Below, one piece after another: positions 1 through 6,043 of a stretch of 11,459 nt of DNA (the first letter of the stretch is position 1; each line of letters begins with the position of its first letter). This DNA is from DASVWH01 sp036389715 (GTDB lineage: Bacteria > Acidobacteriota > Blastocatellia > Pyrinomonadales > Pyrinomonadaceae). The DNA lies in NCBI GenBank assembly GCA_036389715.1, contig DASVWH010000011.1, forward strand, positions 1 through 11,459, read 5' to 3'. The notes under the pieces were generated by a model. The model ran no database searches. It was not told the origin of the DNA and saw only the letters and a program-made list of their open reading frames with translations. Both the position numbers and the translations under genes were made by a program.

Positions 1-282
1 ATGCAGGACGGCGACGCGGGGCTGCGCATCGCCTGGGGCGACGGGCGCGAGTGCGACTACACGGCGCCGTCCCTGCGCCGCGCCTGTCCCTGCGCGCAGT
101 GCGTCAACGAATGGACCGGCCAGAGGGTCTTGCAGCCCGCAGCCATCTCCGACGAATTGACGCTCAAAGAGATAGCGATTGTCGGGCGTTATGCGCTCAA
201 TTTCCGGTTCAGCGACGGTCACGAGACGGGCATCTACAGCTTCCGTTTCCTGCGCGGATTGTGCGAACAGGATGAGAAATAA
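1..282 (+). CDS. DUF971 (GBBH-like N-terminal) domain protein, probably 5'-truncated by the window
   Basis: The 93 visible residues cover one DUF971 domain, the small fold also found at the N-terminus of gamma-butyrobetaine hydroxylases and attached to some Mrp/ApbC-type P-loop ATPases. Recognisable landmarks are an L-x-I-x-W-x-DG segment (residues 8-15), a CPCxxC cluster (Cys29, Cys31, Cys34) followed by an E-x-TG motif, and SDGHETGIYSF (71-81). The cysteines and His74 suggest metal or Fe-S related chemistry, but no enzymatic role is established for stand-alone members. The ATG is the first base of the window and lies very close to the conserved core, whereas family members normally have some ten or more residues before it. 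The true start is therefore probably upstream and this Met may be internal. The 158-bp gap to the next gene makes co-transcription possible but unproven. Confidence 0.85.
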   Translation: MQDGDAGLRIAWGDGRECDYTAPSLRRACPCAQCVNEWTGQRVLQPAAISDELTLKEIAIVGRYALNFRFSDGHETGIYSFRFLRGLCEQDEK

Positions 283-363
283 GGCGGTCGAGCGGGCATG
301 AACAGAGTTGCAAACGGACACGGGCGAAGATGCGTAGACGAACGGCTCTGCGTCTTTGTCGCC

Positions 364-385
364 GCCGAGCGGTCTCTTGCTCGGC
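364..385. other. 7-bp inverted repeat upstream of the receiver gene
   Basis: GCCGAGC (364-370) and GCTCGGC (379-385) can form a 7-bp hairpin with an 8-nt loop in the 158-bp gap between the DUF971 gene and the receiver gene. There is no T-tract, so it is not a convincing intrinsic terminator. In GC-rich DNA a stem of this size can arise by chance. Confidence 0.25.
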
Positions 386-440
386 TGTCGCGTACCAGAA
401 TCCGAGCGCGGCTCTTTGCCTGCTTGCACGGAGGTTGCCG

Positions 441-830
441 TTGACTGAGAAGAAGAAGGTTCTGGTCATCGAGGATGATGACGTGGCGCGCGAGTTGATG
501 TGCATGACGGTGGCGCGTCTCGGCTACACGGTTATCTCGGCCGAAGACGGCCTGAGCGGTTATGAAAAGGCCGTCGGCGAGCGCCCGAACCTGATTATCA
601 CGGACATCAATATGCCCGCGGCCGACGGCGTGCACCTGGTTCGCCGCGTCCGCGACACCTCTGAAATCGCCGGGACGCCGATCCTGGTAACGACCGGCTA
701 CGGGACGGGCAACGCGAGCTTTGCGCTGGCCCAGGGCGCGACCGCCTACGAGCCGAAGCCGGTCAACCCGGAGAGCTTTCTGGCGACCGTGAAGAGATTG
801 ATAGAGCAAGGGGAAGTAGATGGACGGTAA
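441..830 (+). CDS. single-domain CheY-like response regulator (receiver protein)
   Basis: A 129-residue protein that is one receiver domain with no output domain, so it probably acts by phosphorylation-dependent contact with a partner. The acidic pocket is Asp12/Asp13 in VLVIEDDD, the phospho-acceptor is Asp55 in LIITDINMP, the switch Thr is in ILVTTG (84-85), and the conserved Lys is Lys106 in YEPKP. I chose TTG at 441 over the upstream in-frame ATG at 330: a GGAGG (430-434) sits 6 nt before the TTG, translation from there starts just before the first beta strand, and the 37 residues encoded upstream are Arg/Ala/Cys-rich with no receiver similarity. Its stop overlaps the next gene by 11 nt, implying translational coupling with the PQ-loop membrane protein. 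No histidine kinase is in the window, so the phosphodonor is unknown. Confidence 0.9.
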   Translation: MTEKKKVLVIEDDDVARELMCMTVARLGYTVISAEDGLSGYEKAVGERPNLIITDINMPAADGVHLVRRVRDTSEIAGTPILVTTGYGTGNASFALAQGATAYEPKPVNPESFLATVKRLIEQGEVDGR

Positions 831-1134
831 GGAATTGGTCGGCTGGGTCAGCTCTTTGATCCTGGTGCTGACCATCGCCAAGCAGGTTTACAAGCAGTGG
901 CAGGAGGGTTCGAGCGAGGGCGTCTCAAAGTGGTTGTTCATCGGACAACTCGCAGCCTCGCTCGGCTTCACTATCTACAGTTGGCTGGTCGGCAACTGGG
1001 TCTTCGTCGTCACTAACTCCCTGATGCTGGTCAACGGGCTGCTCGGCCTGGGCATCGTGCTGCATCATCGCAAACGAGAGCGGCGAGACAAGGACGGTGC
1101 TCAAGATAGAAAACTCGAAACCGGGCGCGCCTGA
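820..1134 (+). CDS. PQ-loop / SemiSWEET-like three-helix membrane protein
   Basis: A 104-residue protein with three predicted membrane helices (about 6-22, 38-56 and 60-81) and a charged, Arg/Lys-rich C-terminal tail that should be cytoplasmic. The layout of helix 1, a short loop with SSEGVS (31-36), helix 2 and an Asn-containing helix 3 (Asn66, Asn72) matches the triple-helix bundle of PQ-loop proteins and SemiSWEET sugar transporters, which work as homodimers. The Pro of the signature Pro-Gln is missing: Ala20-Lys21-Gln22 stand at that place. That residue pair gates helix bending in SemiSWEETs, so a transport role is uncertain. The ATG lies inside the last codons of the receiver gene and is preceded by GGGGAAG (810-816), so both are probably made from one transcript. 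The substrate cannot be told from sequence. Confidence 0.75.
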   Translation: MDGKELVGWVSSLILVLTIAKQVYKQWQEGSSEGVSKWLFIGQLAASLGFTIYSWLVGNWVFVVTNSLMLVNGLLGLGIVLHHRKRERRDKDGAQDRKLETGRA

Positions 1135-1166
1135 AGACCGGGGACGCCCGAGGACGGCCCCCGATT

Positions 1167-1200
1167 TTAGACTACGGACTTCGGACTGAGAAACTCTGAC
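1167..1200 (+). repeat. degenerate heptanucleotide array (nnRGACT) before the CxxC-protein gene
   Basis: Three consecutive 7-mers, ttagact (1167-1173), acggact (1174-1180) and tcggact (1181-1187), are followed by decayed units up to 1200. The array ends 4 nt before the ATG at 1205, where no Shine-Dalgarno sequence is visible. The same unit occurs upstream of recQ and of the divergent gene at about 5064, each time in gene-sense orientation. Confidence 0.6.
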
Positions 1201-1204
1201 AACC

Positions 1205-1471
1205 ATGAACGAACGAGACTTTTTTGACGAGCGGGCCGAGACGAAACGCGCCAGCTTTAGCTGCCCGCATTGCCGCGAGCGCGCCGATTACGATGTCCGC
1301 TGGCTGAAGCGCACGAAGAAGCAGAGCCTGCCGCGCGGGGCCAACGAGCAGGACCGCGCACGCTTTGCCAAATCGCGCGATTACATGGTGCGGATAGACG
1401 ACATGCTGGCCTGCGTGCGCTGCCGCAAGCGCTTCGAGATTCCCAATTCACAATCTGTCGTCTTCATCTAA
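1205..1471 (+). CDS. small two-CxxC (zinc-ribbon-like) protein of unknown function
   Basis: An 88-residue, highly charged soluble protein. Two knuckles, CPHC (Cys20, Cys23) and CVRC (Cys70, Cys73), are separated by 46 residues, the spacing expected for a zinc-ribbon-like fold in which both pairs bind one zinc. The segment between them is rich in Lys/Arg and ends in a predicted strand-turn (YMVRIDDMLAC). I do not recognise a named family. Nucleic-acid binding or a structural zinc role are the usual options for such proteins, and nothing in the sequence decides between them. The ATG has no Shine-Dalgarno sequence and follows a heptanucleotide array by 4 nt. The gene lies between the PQ-loop gene (70 bp upstream) and the small helical-protein gene (57 bp downstream), all on one strand, and could be part of one transcript ending at the 1772-1816 hairpin. 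Confidence 0.7.
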   Translation: MNERDFFDERAETKRASFSCPHCRERADYDVRWLKRTKKQSLPRGANEQDRARFAKSRDYMVRIDDMLACVRCRKRFEIPNSQSVVFI

Positions 1472-1528
1472 GCAGGGCCTGCCGCGCCGACGCACGCGCC
1501 GCGGGCGACTATCTGAAAGGAGAGCATG

Positions 1529-1744
1529 ATGGAAGAGCTAATCCAGAAGGTCTCGGAGAGAACGGGTCTCTCCGCCGACAAGGCCAGGACGGCGATAGAT
1601 ACGGTCGTCGGGTTCTTGAAAGAGAAGCTGCCCGCGCCCATCGCCGGGCAGGTGGACAATGCCCTGACTCACGGCGGGGCGACGGCCGTTGACAAAGCAG
1701 GCGACCTGCTCGGCGGGCTCGGCGGCATGTTCGGGAACAAATAA
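1529..1744 (+). CDS. small helical protein, DUF2267-like
   Basis: A 71-residue protein. Residues 1-40 form two or three amphipathic helices (EELIQKVSERTGL, KARTAIDTVVGFLKEKL, then PAPIAGQVD), and the tail is Gly-rich (LLGGLGGMFG). Small bacterial proteins with the pattern 'GLS-x-A-x-x-A-(7)-LKEKLPAPIAGQ' are common and are sometimes placed near DUF2267. I recognise the type but know no established function. Two ATGs are adjacent, at 1526 and 1529. AGGAG (1518-1522) lies 3 nt from the first and 6 nt from the second, so the second is preferred, removing one Met. A strong hairpin with a T-run follows 28 bp after the stop, so this is probably the last gene of its transcript. Confidence 0.75.
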   Translation: MEELIQKVSERTGLSADKARTAIDTVVGFLKEKLPAPIAGQVDNALTHGGATAVDKAGDLLGGLGGMFGNK

Positions 1745-1771
1745 AGCGGGAGCAAAAAAGGCTCGCAGGCG

Positions 1772-1818
1772 AAAGTGAAGAGAAGGGTGCGACGGCCGCA
1801 CTTTTCTCTTCACTTTTT
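1772..1818. terminator. 20-bp hairpin terminator between convergent genes
   Basis: AAAGTGAAGAGAA (1772-1784) pairs perfectly with 1804-1816. Inside it two G-U pairs and a further 5 bp (GTGCG 1787-1791 with CGCAC 1797-1801) extend the stem to 20 bp with a 5-nt loop. On the + strand the stem runs into TTTTT (1814-1818), an intrinsic terminator for the small genes to the left. On the - strand the hairpin is followed by only TTT, so termination of the proline-rich gene entering from the right is possible but weaker. Confidence 0.85.
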
Positions 1819-1833
1819 CTCTTGGCTCTCGCT

Positions 1834-2052
1834 TTAAAGCAGTCGCGTCGGCTCTCCGGCGGGCGGGTCGCCCTGCGGCAAGGGGGTCGCGCCGGGCTCG
1901 CGGACGGGCGCGGATGGCTGGGGCGTCGTGTCAGGCGGGAGCGGGACCGGCCCCGGCTGCGAAGGGTCAGGGACGATCGGATCGTCGGGCCGCGTCGGCG
2001 GCACGTCTGGCTCGCCCGGTTGCGGCAGCTCGGTGTTCGGATTACGAATCAT
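1834..2052 (-). CDS. 72-residue proline-rich protein of unknown function
   Basis: Pro makes up 24 of 72 residues, mostly in short acidic or polar units such as QPGEPDVPP, RPDDPIVPDP and SQPGPVPLPP. There is no signal peptide, membrane segment or folded domain, so the chain should be extended and disordered. Short Pro-rich proteins of this kind are scattered through bacteria without assigned function. The start at 2052 is supported by a perfect GGAGG on the - strand (2062-2058) with 5-nt spacing, which also makes a real gene more likely. An upstream in-frame ATG at 2142 would add 30 residues with different composition and no ribosome site, and I rejected it. The gene converges on the small helical-protein gene, with the 1772-1816 hairpin between them, and lies 247 bp downstream of recQ in the same direction. 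Confidence 0.65.
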   Translation of the reverse strand: MIRNPNTELPQPGEPDVPPTRPDDPIVPDPSQPGPVPLPPDTTPQPSAPVREPGATPLPQGDPPAGEPTRLL

Positions 2053-2117
2053 AAATGCCTCCATTGATATGCATGGAATGACGGGAAGGGAGCCGGGGCC
2101 TAAACCCGCAGGACGAG

Positions 2118-2276
2118 AAAGAGCGAAGACGGGAAAGAGCAAAGAGCGATGCCCGGCTCCTATTCAAACTCTTAACACCCCTCACCTTTCTCCATTGCTT
2201 CGACTACTTCCACTCTTAACACGCTTAACACTTCTCCCGCTATTGCACTGCTTCCACTTCCCGCGCTCTTAACCTT
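2118..2276. repeat. repeat-rich polypurine/polypyrimidine spacer downstream of recQ
   Basis: The 247-bp gap between the proline-rich gene and recQ has no gene. It holds three copies of AAAGAGC (2118-2124, 2134-2140, 2141-2147), then a strongly pyrimidine-rich + strand from about 2157 to 2276 carrying CTCTTAAC at 2169, 2213 and 2266 and a related CTTAACAC at 2224. On the - strand, the sense strand of recQ, this reads as a purine-rich tract with repeated GTTAAG. No hairpin with a T-tract was found after the recQ stop. Confidence 0.5.
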
Positions 2277-2299
2277 ATTAATTGCCCGCTGTGATTGCT

Positions 2300-4915
2300 T
2301 CATCCTTGTTCCTCTGCCTGTTCGCGGCGTTGCAGGTCGGCGACGACAAAGCGAATCATCCGGTAGTTGATGTGCGCGGGAAGGGCGTCGCGCAGTGGCT
2401 TGAGAAGCTGTGTGCCGAGCTGGTCCACGGCTATTTCGATGAGCGCGCGGTCGCGTTCCGTGACCACTTGCGAGAGGTCGAAGGGGCGGCCCTCCGCGAT
2501 GCAGTCCGCGAGATGCTTCTCGACCGTGATTTCGGTCAACCCGCGCCGCTCGCTGATCTCTTCGATGGACAGCCCCTCGCTGTAGAGCGCATATGTTTCG
2601 TCAACCGTGCTGACGGCCTTTGCCTTGGGAGCAGCGGGCTGCGCGGCGGCGGATGCATAAGCGAGAGCGCTCAGGGGCGTTGACGCTAAAGCCAGCTCGA
2701 CGCTCGCGCGCTCGCGCATCACGTCGCTGCCGAGCGCCGTCAGCGAGACGGTCGGATACGCGCCGCCCGTGACGTTGAGGCATCCGGCGGCGACCAGCGC
2801 ATCTATGTAGAGCATCAGCTCGTCCTGCGTCATGTCGTCCAGGAGCCCGTAGGTTGAGAGTTGATCGAGCCCGGCCTGTAGCACGTTGCGCGCGCGCGAG
2901 CCCCTGAGCGTGGAGGCCAGCAGCCCTTTGCCGAAACGCCCGTTCATGCGCGCCGCACAGGCCAGGATTTTTCTGACCAGCAGGCTCTCTTCAGCCGTCA
3001 GCGGCCGGGCCTGCGTGATGTTAATCCGGTTGTCGGCTCCGTCGCCGCCCGCTTCGGCCTCTTCGCGCGCGCGCCTGGTCCGCGCTCGCTCTTCCAGCTC
3101 AAGCTCCAGGTCCAGGCCGACCGGGACGTGCTCCCTGACAAACTCGTCGAGGCGGGTCGGAGGGTCAAGCGGGCTCTCCGTGCCGGGCGGGCGGGCCGTG
3201 CGATTGCCCGCGCCGCGCGCCTGGCCGGAGCAGTTGCCGCACGTTCCGCAGACGGGCGCGTGATGCGAATCGCCGAAATAGTCCAGGATGAAGGCGCGAT
3301 AGCACGCCTCCGTGTAGCAGAAGCTAATCATCTCGCGGAGCTTGCGCTGCTCAAGCGCCGCGCGGCGGGCCACCTCCTGCGGGCGGATGCGAAGACTCGT
3401 GGCCGGGCGTTCGTCCAGCATCAGGACGCCGCGTGTGCGCCGCCCCGGACTGTAAGCGATGACGCCGGACGCGGCGAGCTGAGCGAGCGCACGCCGGACG
3501 ACCGGAAGCTCTAATGCGATGGCTTCCGAGAAATCCGCGACATCCAGTTCCAGCTCCGCACGTTCGTTCAGGTCGTAGCCGCCGAGCAGACCGAAGAGGA
3601 CCTGCCGCGCCTTGGTCTCGCGCGTGCCGAGCGAAGCGCGCGCCTCGTGCGGCTTCATCAGGAGGCGCACGACGGCGCGGTTCTCGCTCGAAGCGCCGCG
3701 CTCGATGTGCCCGGCCTTTTCGAGAATAATCAGGGCCGATTGGACCGACATCTCGTTGCGCAATCCGGCGCGCGTCGCTATCTCGCTGACGGAAAGCTCG
3801 ATCCGCTTTTCGTTGGTCCCGACCAGCGCCTGGTAGACGCGCGCCACGGTTTCAGGCGGCGGGTACGAGCCTTCTATGAAGTAGTCCTGCGTGCGCTTGT
3901 CGGCGTAGTTGAAGAGCAGCGTGCAGGTGGAGGGAAACCCGTCTCGCCCGGCGCGCCCGATCTCCTGGTAGTAAGCCTCAATCGAGCCGGGCATCTGGTA
4001 ATGAGCGACAAAGCGTATGTCCGGCTTGTCAATGCCCATCCCGAAGGCGTTGGTCGCGACGATCATCTGGGTGCGGCCCGACATGAAATCGTCCTGCGCG
4101 CGCGAGCGTTCGGCCTCGTCCATCCCGGCGTGGTAGCCGATGATGTTGAGCCCGGCGCCGCGTAGCTTCGCCGTCACCTGCTCGACAGCCTTGCGCGTCG
4201 AGGCGTAGATGATGCCGGAGCCGCCCGGGGCCGCCAGCGCCTTGATATGCGCGATCTTCTCGCGCTCCTTCTGCGTGTGAACGACGTTGATGGAGAGGTT
4301 CGGACGGTCGAAGCCGCTGACGAAGGCCCGCGGCTCGCTCAAGTGCAGCTGCTCTATGATGTCGGAGCGGACGTGCGGTGTGGCGGTCGCCGTGAGCGCC
4401 GTTATCTGCGGCCGCCCGATCTCCTCTATGGCCTCCCGCAAGCGCAGGTAATCCGGCCGGAAGTCGTGTCCCCACTGCGAGATACAGTGCGCCTCGTCAA
4501 TCGCGAAGAGCGAGATGGTGGCCGACCGCAGGGTCTCCACGAAGTGGGCGCTGCGAAAGCGTTCGGGCGCGACGTAGACCAGTTTATAGAGCCCCCGGCG
4601 AACGCCGCCGATGCGCGCTTTCTGCTCCTCGAAGCTGATCGAGCTGTTGATGAAGGTGGCTGGCAGGCGGCGCGCTTGCAGGGCGTCAACCTGGTCTTTC
4701 ATCAGGGCGATGAGCGGCGAGACGACGACGGTCGCGCCCTCTCTCATCAGCGCGGGCAGTTGATAACAGAGACTCTTGCCGCCGCCCGTCGGCATCACGA
4801 CGACCGTATCGCGGCCTTCGAGAATCGAGCAGATGACCTCGCGCTGACCTTCGCGGAAATCCTCGAATCCGAAATGCGTGCGGAGCGCCGAGAGCGCGTC
4901 CTCTAACAAAGCCAT
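2300..4915 (-). CDS. recQ: ATP-dependent DNA helicase RecQ, long form with C-terminal helix-turn-helix extension
   Basis: A superfamily 2, 3'-5' DNA helicase for recombination and replication repair. Visible motifs are PTGGGKS Walker A (42-48, Lys47), DEAH (140-143) in AIDEAHCISQWGHDF, TALTATATP motif III (172-180), and motif VI QEIGRAGRDG (317-326). Unlike E. coli RecQ (about 610 residues), some 190 residues with winged-helix-like pattern separate motif VI from the zinc module. The zinc Cys are Cys538, Cys556, Cys559 and Cys562. A charged linker (about 565-640) leads to an RQC-like winged helix (about 641-745), an Ala/Pro linker, and a C-terminal helix-turn-helix region (about 770-865, LSIEEISERRGLTEITVEKHL), like the HTH_40 tail of some RecQ proteins. 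No HRDC domain is evident. The ATG at 4915 has no Shine-Dalgarno sequence; the heptanucleotide array begins 5 nt upstream. The gene is divergent from the gene at about 5064. Confidence 0.95.
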   Translation of the reverse strand: MALLEDALSALRTHFGFEDFREGQREVICSILEGRDTVVVMPTGGGKSLCYQLPALMREGATVVVSPLIALMKDQVDALQARRLPATFINSSISFEEQKARIGGVRRGLYKLVYVAPERFRSAHFVETLRSATISLFAIDEAHCISQWGHDFRPDYLRLREAIEEIGRPQITALTATATPHVRSDIIEQLHLSEPRAFVSGFDRPNLSINVVHTQKEREKIAHIKALAAPGGSGIIYASTRKAVEQVTAKLRGAGLNIIGYHAGMDEAERSRAQDDFMSGRTQMIVATNAFGMGIDKPDIRFVAHYQMPGSIEAYYQEIGRAGRDGFPSTCTLLFNYADKRTQDYFIEGSYPPPETVARVYQALVGTNEKRIELSVSEIATRAGLRNEMSVQSALIILEKAGHIERGASSENRAVVRLLMKPHEARASLGTRETKARQVLFGLLGGYDLNERAELELDVADFSEAIALELPVVRRALAQLAASGVIAYSPGRRTRGVLMLDERPATSLRIRPQEVARRAALEQRKLREMISFCYTEACYRAFILDYFGDSHHAPVCGTCGNCSGQARGAGNRTARPPGTESPLDPPTRLDEFVREHVPVGLDLELELEERARTRRAREEAEAGGDGADNRINITQARPLTAEESLLVRKILACAARMNGRFGKGLLASTLRGSRARNVLQAGLDQLSTYGLLDDMTQDELMLYIDALVAAGCLNVTGGAYPTVSLTALGSDVMRERASVELALASTPLSALAYASAAAQPAAPKAKAVSTVDETYALYSEGLSIEEISERRGLTEITVEKHLADCIAEGRPFDLSQVVTERDRALIEIAVDQLGTQLLKPLRDALPAHINYRMIRFVVADLQRREQAEEQG

Positions 4916-4920
4916 AAGGT

Positions 4921-4969
4921 GAAGTCTAAAGTCTGGAGTCTAAAGTCTCAAGTCGCGGAAAGTCTCAAG
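4921..4969 (-). repeat. heptanucleotide array upstream of recQ
   Basis: Read on the + strand, five successive 7-mers occupy 4921-4955 (gaagtct, aaagtct, ggagtct, aaagtct, caagtcg). After a 3-nt interruption another aaagtct follows (4959-4965). On the - strand, the recQ sense strand, the unit is AGACTnn, the same motif and orientation relative to the gene as at 1167-1200. Only 5 nt separate the array from the recQ start codon. Confidence 0.75.
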
Positions 4970-5005
4970 CGCGCAGCGTGCGGCCTGCCGCAGCCCTCGC
5001 CCGGT

Positions 5006-5040
5006 AAGGACTCTGACTTTTCAGCCTCGGACTTCAGCCT
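5006..5040 (+). repeat. decayed heptanucleotide array upstream of the divergent gene
   Basis: Units aaggact (5006-5012), tgact (5014-5018), cggact (5028-5033) and two interleaved cagcct copies (5022-5027, 5035-5040) recur every 6-9 nt. The GACT core is in + orientation, that is toward the gene starting at about 5064 and opposite to the array facing recQ in the same intergenic region. Confidence 0.5.
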
Positions 5041-5063
5041 CCGGGCAGGTTTGTCGTAAGCTA

Positions 5064-5642
5064 GTGCGCGAAATGAAGAAACAGGAATGGAAGGCCCGGA
5101 CCAAGCGCGACCTGATGATAGAGGTCTGGGAGCATCTGGACTGCGAATCGGTCGGCGCGACGGAATTAGAAGAGATCGAGCGTGCCGTGCGCGAGCGCTT
5201 CGGGGCGGGTGCGGTCGAGAGCCCGGCGGCGGTGGCGCGCCTGCTGGCCGACGAGGGCGCGGAGCTGCGCCATGCAGAGGTGCTCGAACTCGATACGCGC
5301 CGCCGAACCGCCGACCCCTACGAGGCCATGTTCCGCAACGTCCTGAAGTTCTCGGATTTCTCGCAGGCCACGGCCTCGATCAAGAATCTGGACAACCTGC
5401 GGCGACAGTTTGCGCGCAAGAAGGACGCGGAGGGCCTGCGCCGCGTGCGGGAGACGGCGCTCAAGGGCAAGCAGCGCGCCGAAATGATCGCGCGTAACCC
5501 GAAGGTGGATGAGAAGAAGCGCGCCGAGAAGGCGGAGATCGCCGAATGGTTCGCGGTCTGGTTGAGGCAGCCGGAAATCTTTCTCGACTGGCTGGAGCTG
5601 CGCCGCCGCTCAAAGGATTTCCGCGACCGCTTCACGCCGTAA
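5064..5642 (+). CDS. 192-residue charged helical protein of unknown function
   Basis: I do not recognise a family. The protein is soluble, rich in Arg, Lys, Glu and Ala, and almost all alpha-helical by pattern. The N-terminal third (KRDLMIEVWEHLDCESVGATELEEIERAVRERF, then a short helical segment around VARLLADEGAEL) resembles a small helical domain. A middle part (about 85-125) contains FRNVLKFSDFSQATASIKNLDNL, and a Lys/Arg-rich helix (about 130-155) precedes a Trp-rich C-terminal segment (EWFAVWLRQPEIFLDWLELRRRSKDF). There is no signal peptide or membrane helix. Either GTG 5064 or ATG 5073 could be the start: neither has a Shine-Dalgarno sequence, and ATG 5073 would remove three residues. 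The gene is divergent from recQ across a 148-bp region filled mainly by heptanucleotide repeats. A DNA-related role from this placement would be speculation. Confidence 0.7.
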   Translation: MREMKKQEWKARTKRDLMIEVWEHLDCESVGATELEEIERAVRERFGAGAVESPAAVARLLADEGAELRHAEVLELDTRRRTADPYEAMFRNVLKFSDFSQATASIKNLDNLRRQFARKKDAEGLRRVRETALKGKQRAEMIARNPKVDEKKRAEKAEIAEWFAVWLRQPEIFLDWLELRRRSKDFRDRFTP

Positions 5643-6043
5643 AGAGCCCTTAAAACCAGAAGGTGAGCATCCCGCAACCTGAGACGCTCACCCTCCAGAC
5701 CTTAGCTCTTCTAACCTGTACCGCTGGACGCCTCGCCTCCACAGCAAATCTGCAGGTGCTCCGCAACGGATTAGATTGACGCCAACGCCACGAGGCGCAT
5801 TCTAGTGGGCCCAACCGCCCACTGTCTGTTCGATTACGTACAGACAGTGGCCGGTCGGGTGGGTATATTTTACGACGCAAATTTCCGTTTTAAGGGTTGT
5901 TCTGTCGCGCGGGAGTTTTACTTCCGTGACCCAGGACAGCTATGAACACAGGGCTCGCGCGACGAGGCTTCGGACGAGTAGATTGTCGGAGTCCGTGCTG
6001 CTCTAAACTAATCCGATCTGAACAAACTACAGGAGAAAACTCG
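5643..6043. other. 401-bp gap between the 192-residue protein and lipoprotein genes
   Basis: No credible gene lies here. A 76-residue - strand reading frame (5650-5880) has no ribosome site and no recognisable protein features. The gap contains a 7-bp inverted repeat soon after the upstream stop (GGTGAGC 5662-5668, GCTCACC 5686-5692, no T-tract) and the 11-bp dyad with a promoter-like sequence around 5819-5871. It ends with the AGGAG ribosome site (6031-6035) of the lipoprotein. Confidence 0.6.
5819..5869 (+). promoter_or_regulatory. perfect 11-bp dyad overlapping a candidate promoter
   Basis: CCACTGTCTGT (5819-5829) and ACAGACAGTGG (5840-5850) are perfect inverted arms with a 10-nt spacer, a size typical of a dimeric regulator's operator. 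The right arm overlaps a weak -35-like CAGACA (5841-5846), which stands 17 nt from TATATT (5864-5869), a 5/6 match to the sigma-70 -10 box. The layout would suit a repressed or regulated promoter for the lipoprotein gene 170 bp downstream. No T-run follows the dyad, so it is not a terminator. The promoter assignment is inference; the dyad itself is certain. Confidence 0.4.

Noticed and set aside
330..440. Upstream ATG (330) as start of the receiver protein
   Set aside because: The added 37 residues are Arg/Cys-rich with no receiver pattern, and a GGAGG sits 6 nt before the TTG at 441.
2053..2142. Upstream ATG (2142, - strand) for the proline-rich protein
   Set aside because: No ribosome site and different composition; GGAGG with correct spacing precedes 2052.
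2282..4906. Several + strand reading frames opposite recQ (for example 3647-4165 and 4247-4906)
   Set aside because: The - strand encodes all RecQ helicase motifs without interruption, so these are shadows.
5662..5692. 7-bp hairpin after the 192-residue protein gene as a terminator
   Set aside because: 17-nt loop and no T-tract, so at best a weak transcript hairpin.
5650..5880. 76-residue - strand reading frame in the long gap
   Set aside because: No ribosome site, Arg/Trp-rich, and it runs through the 11-bp dyad.
5942..6043. Upstream ATG (5942) for the lipoprotein, with a weak AGGA before it
   Set aside because: It would place 34 residues before a clear signal peptide; ATG 6044 has a full AGGAG.
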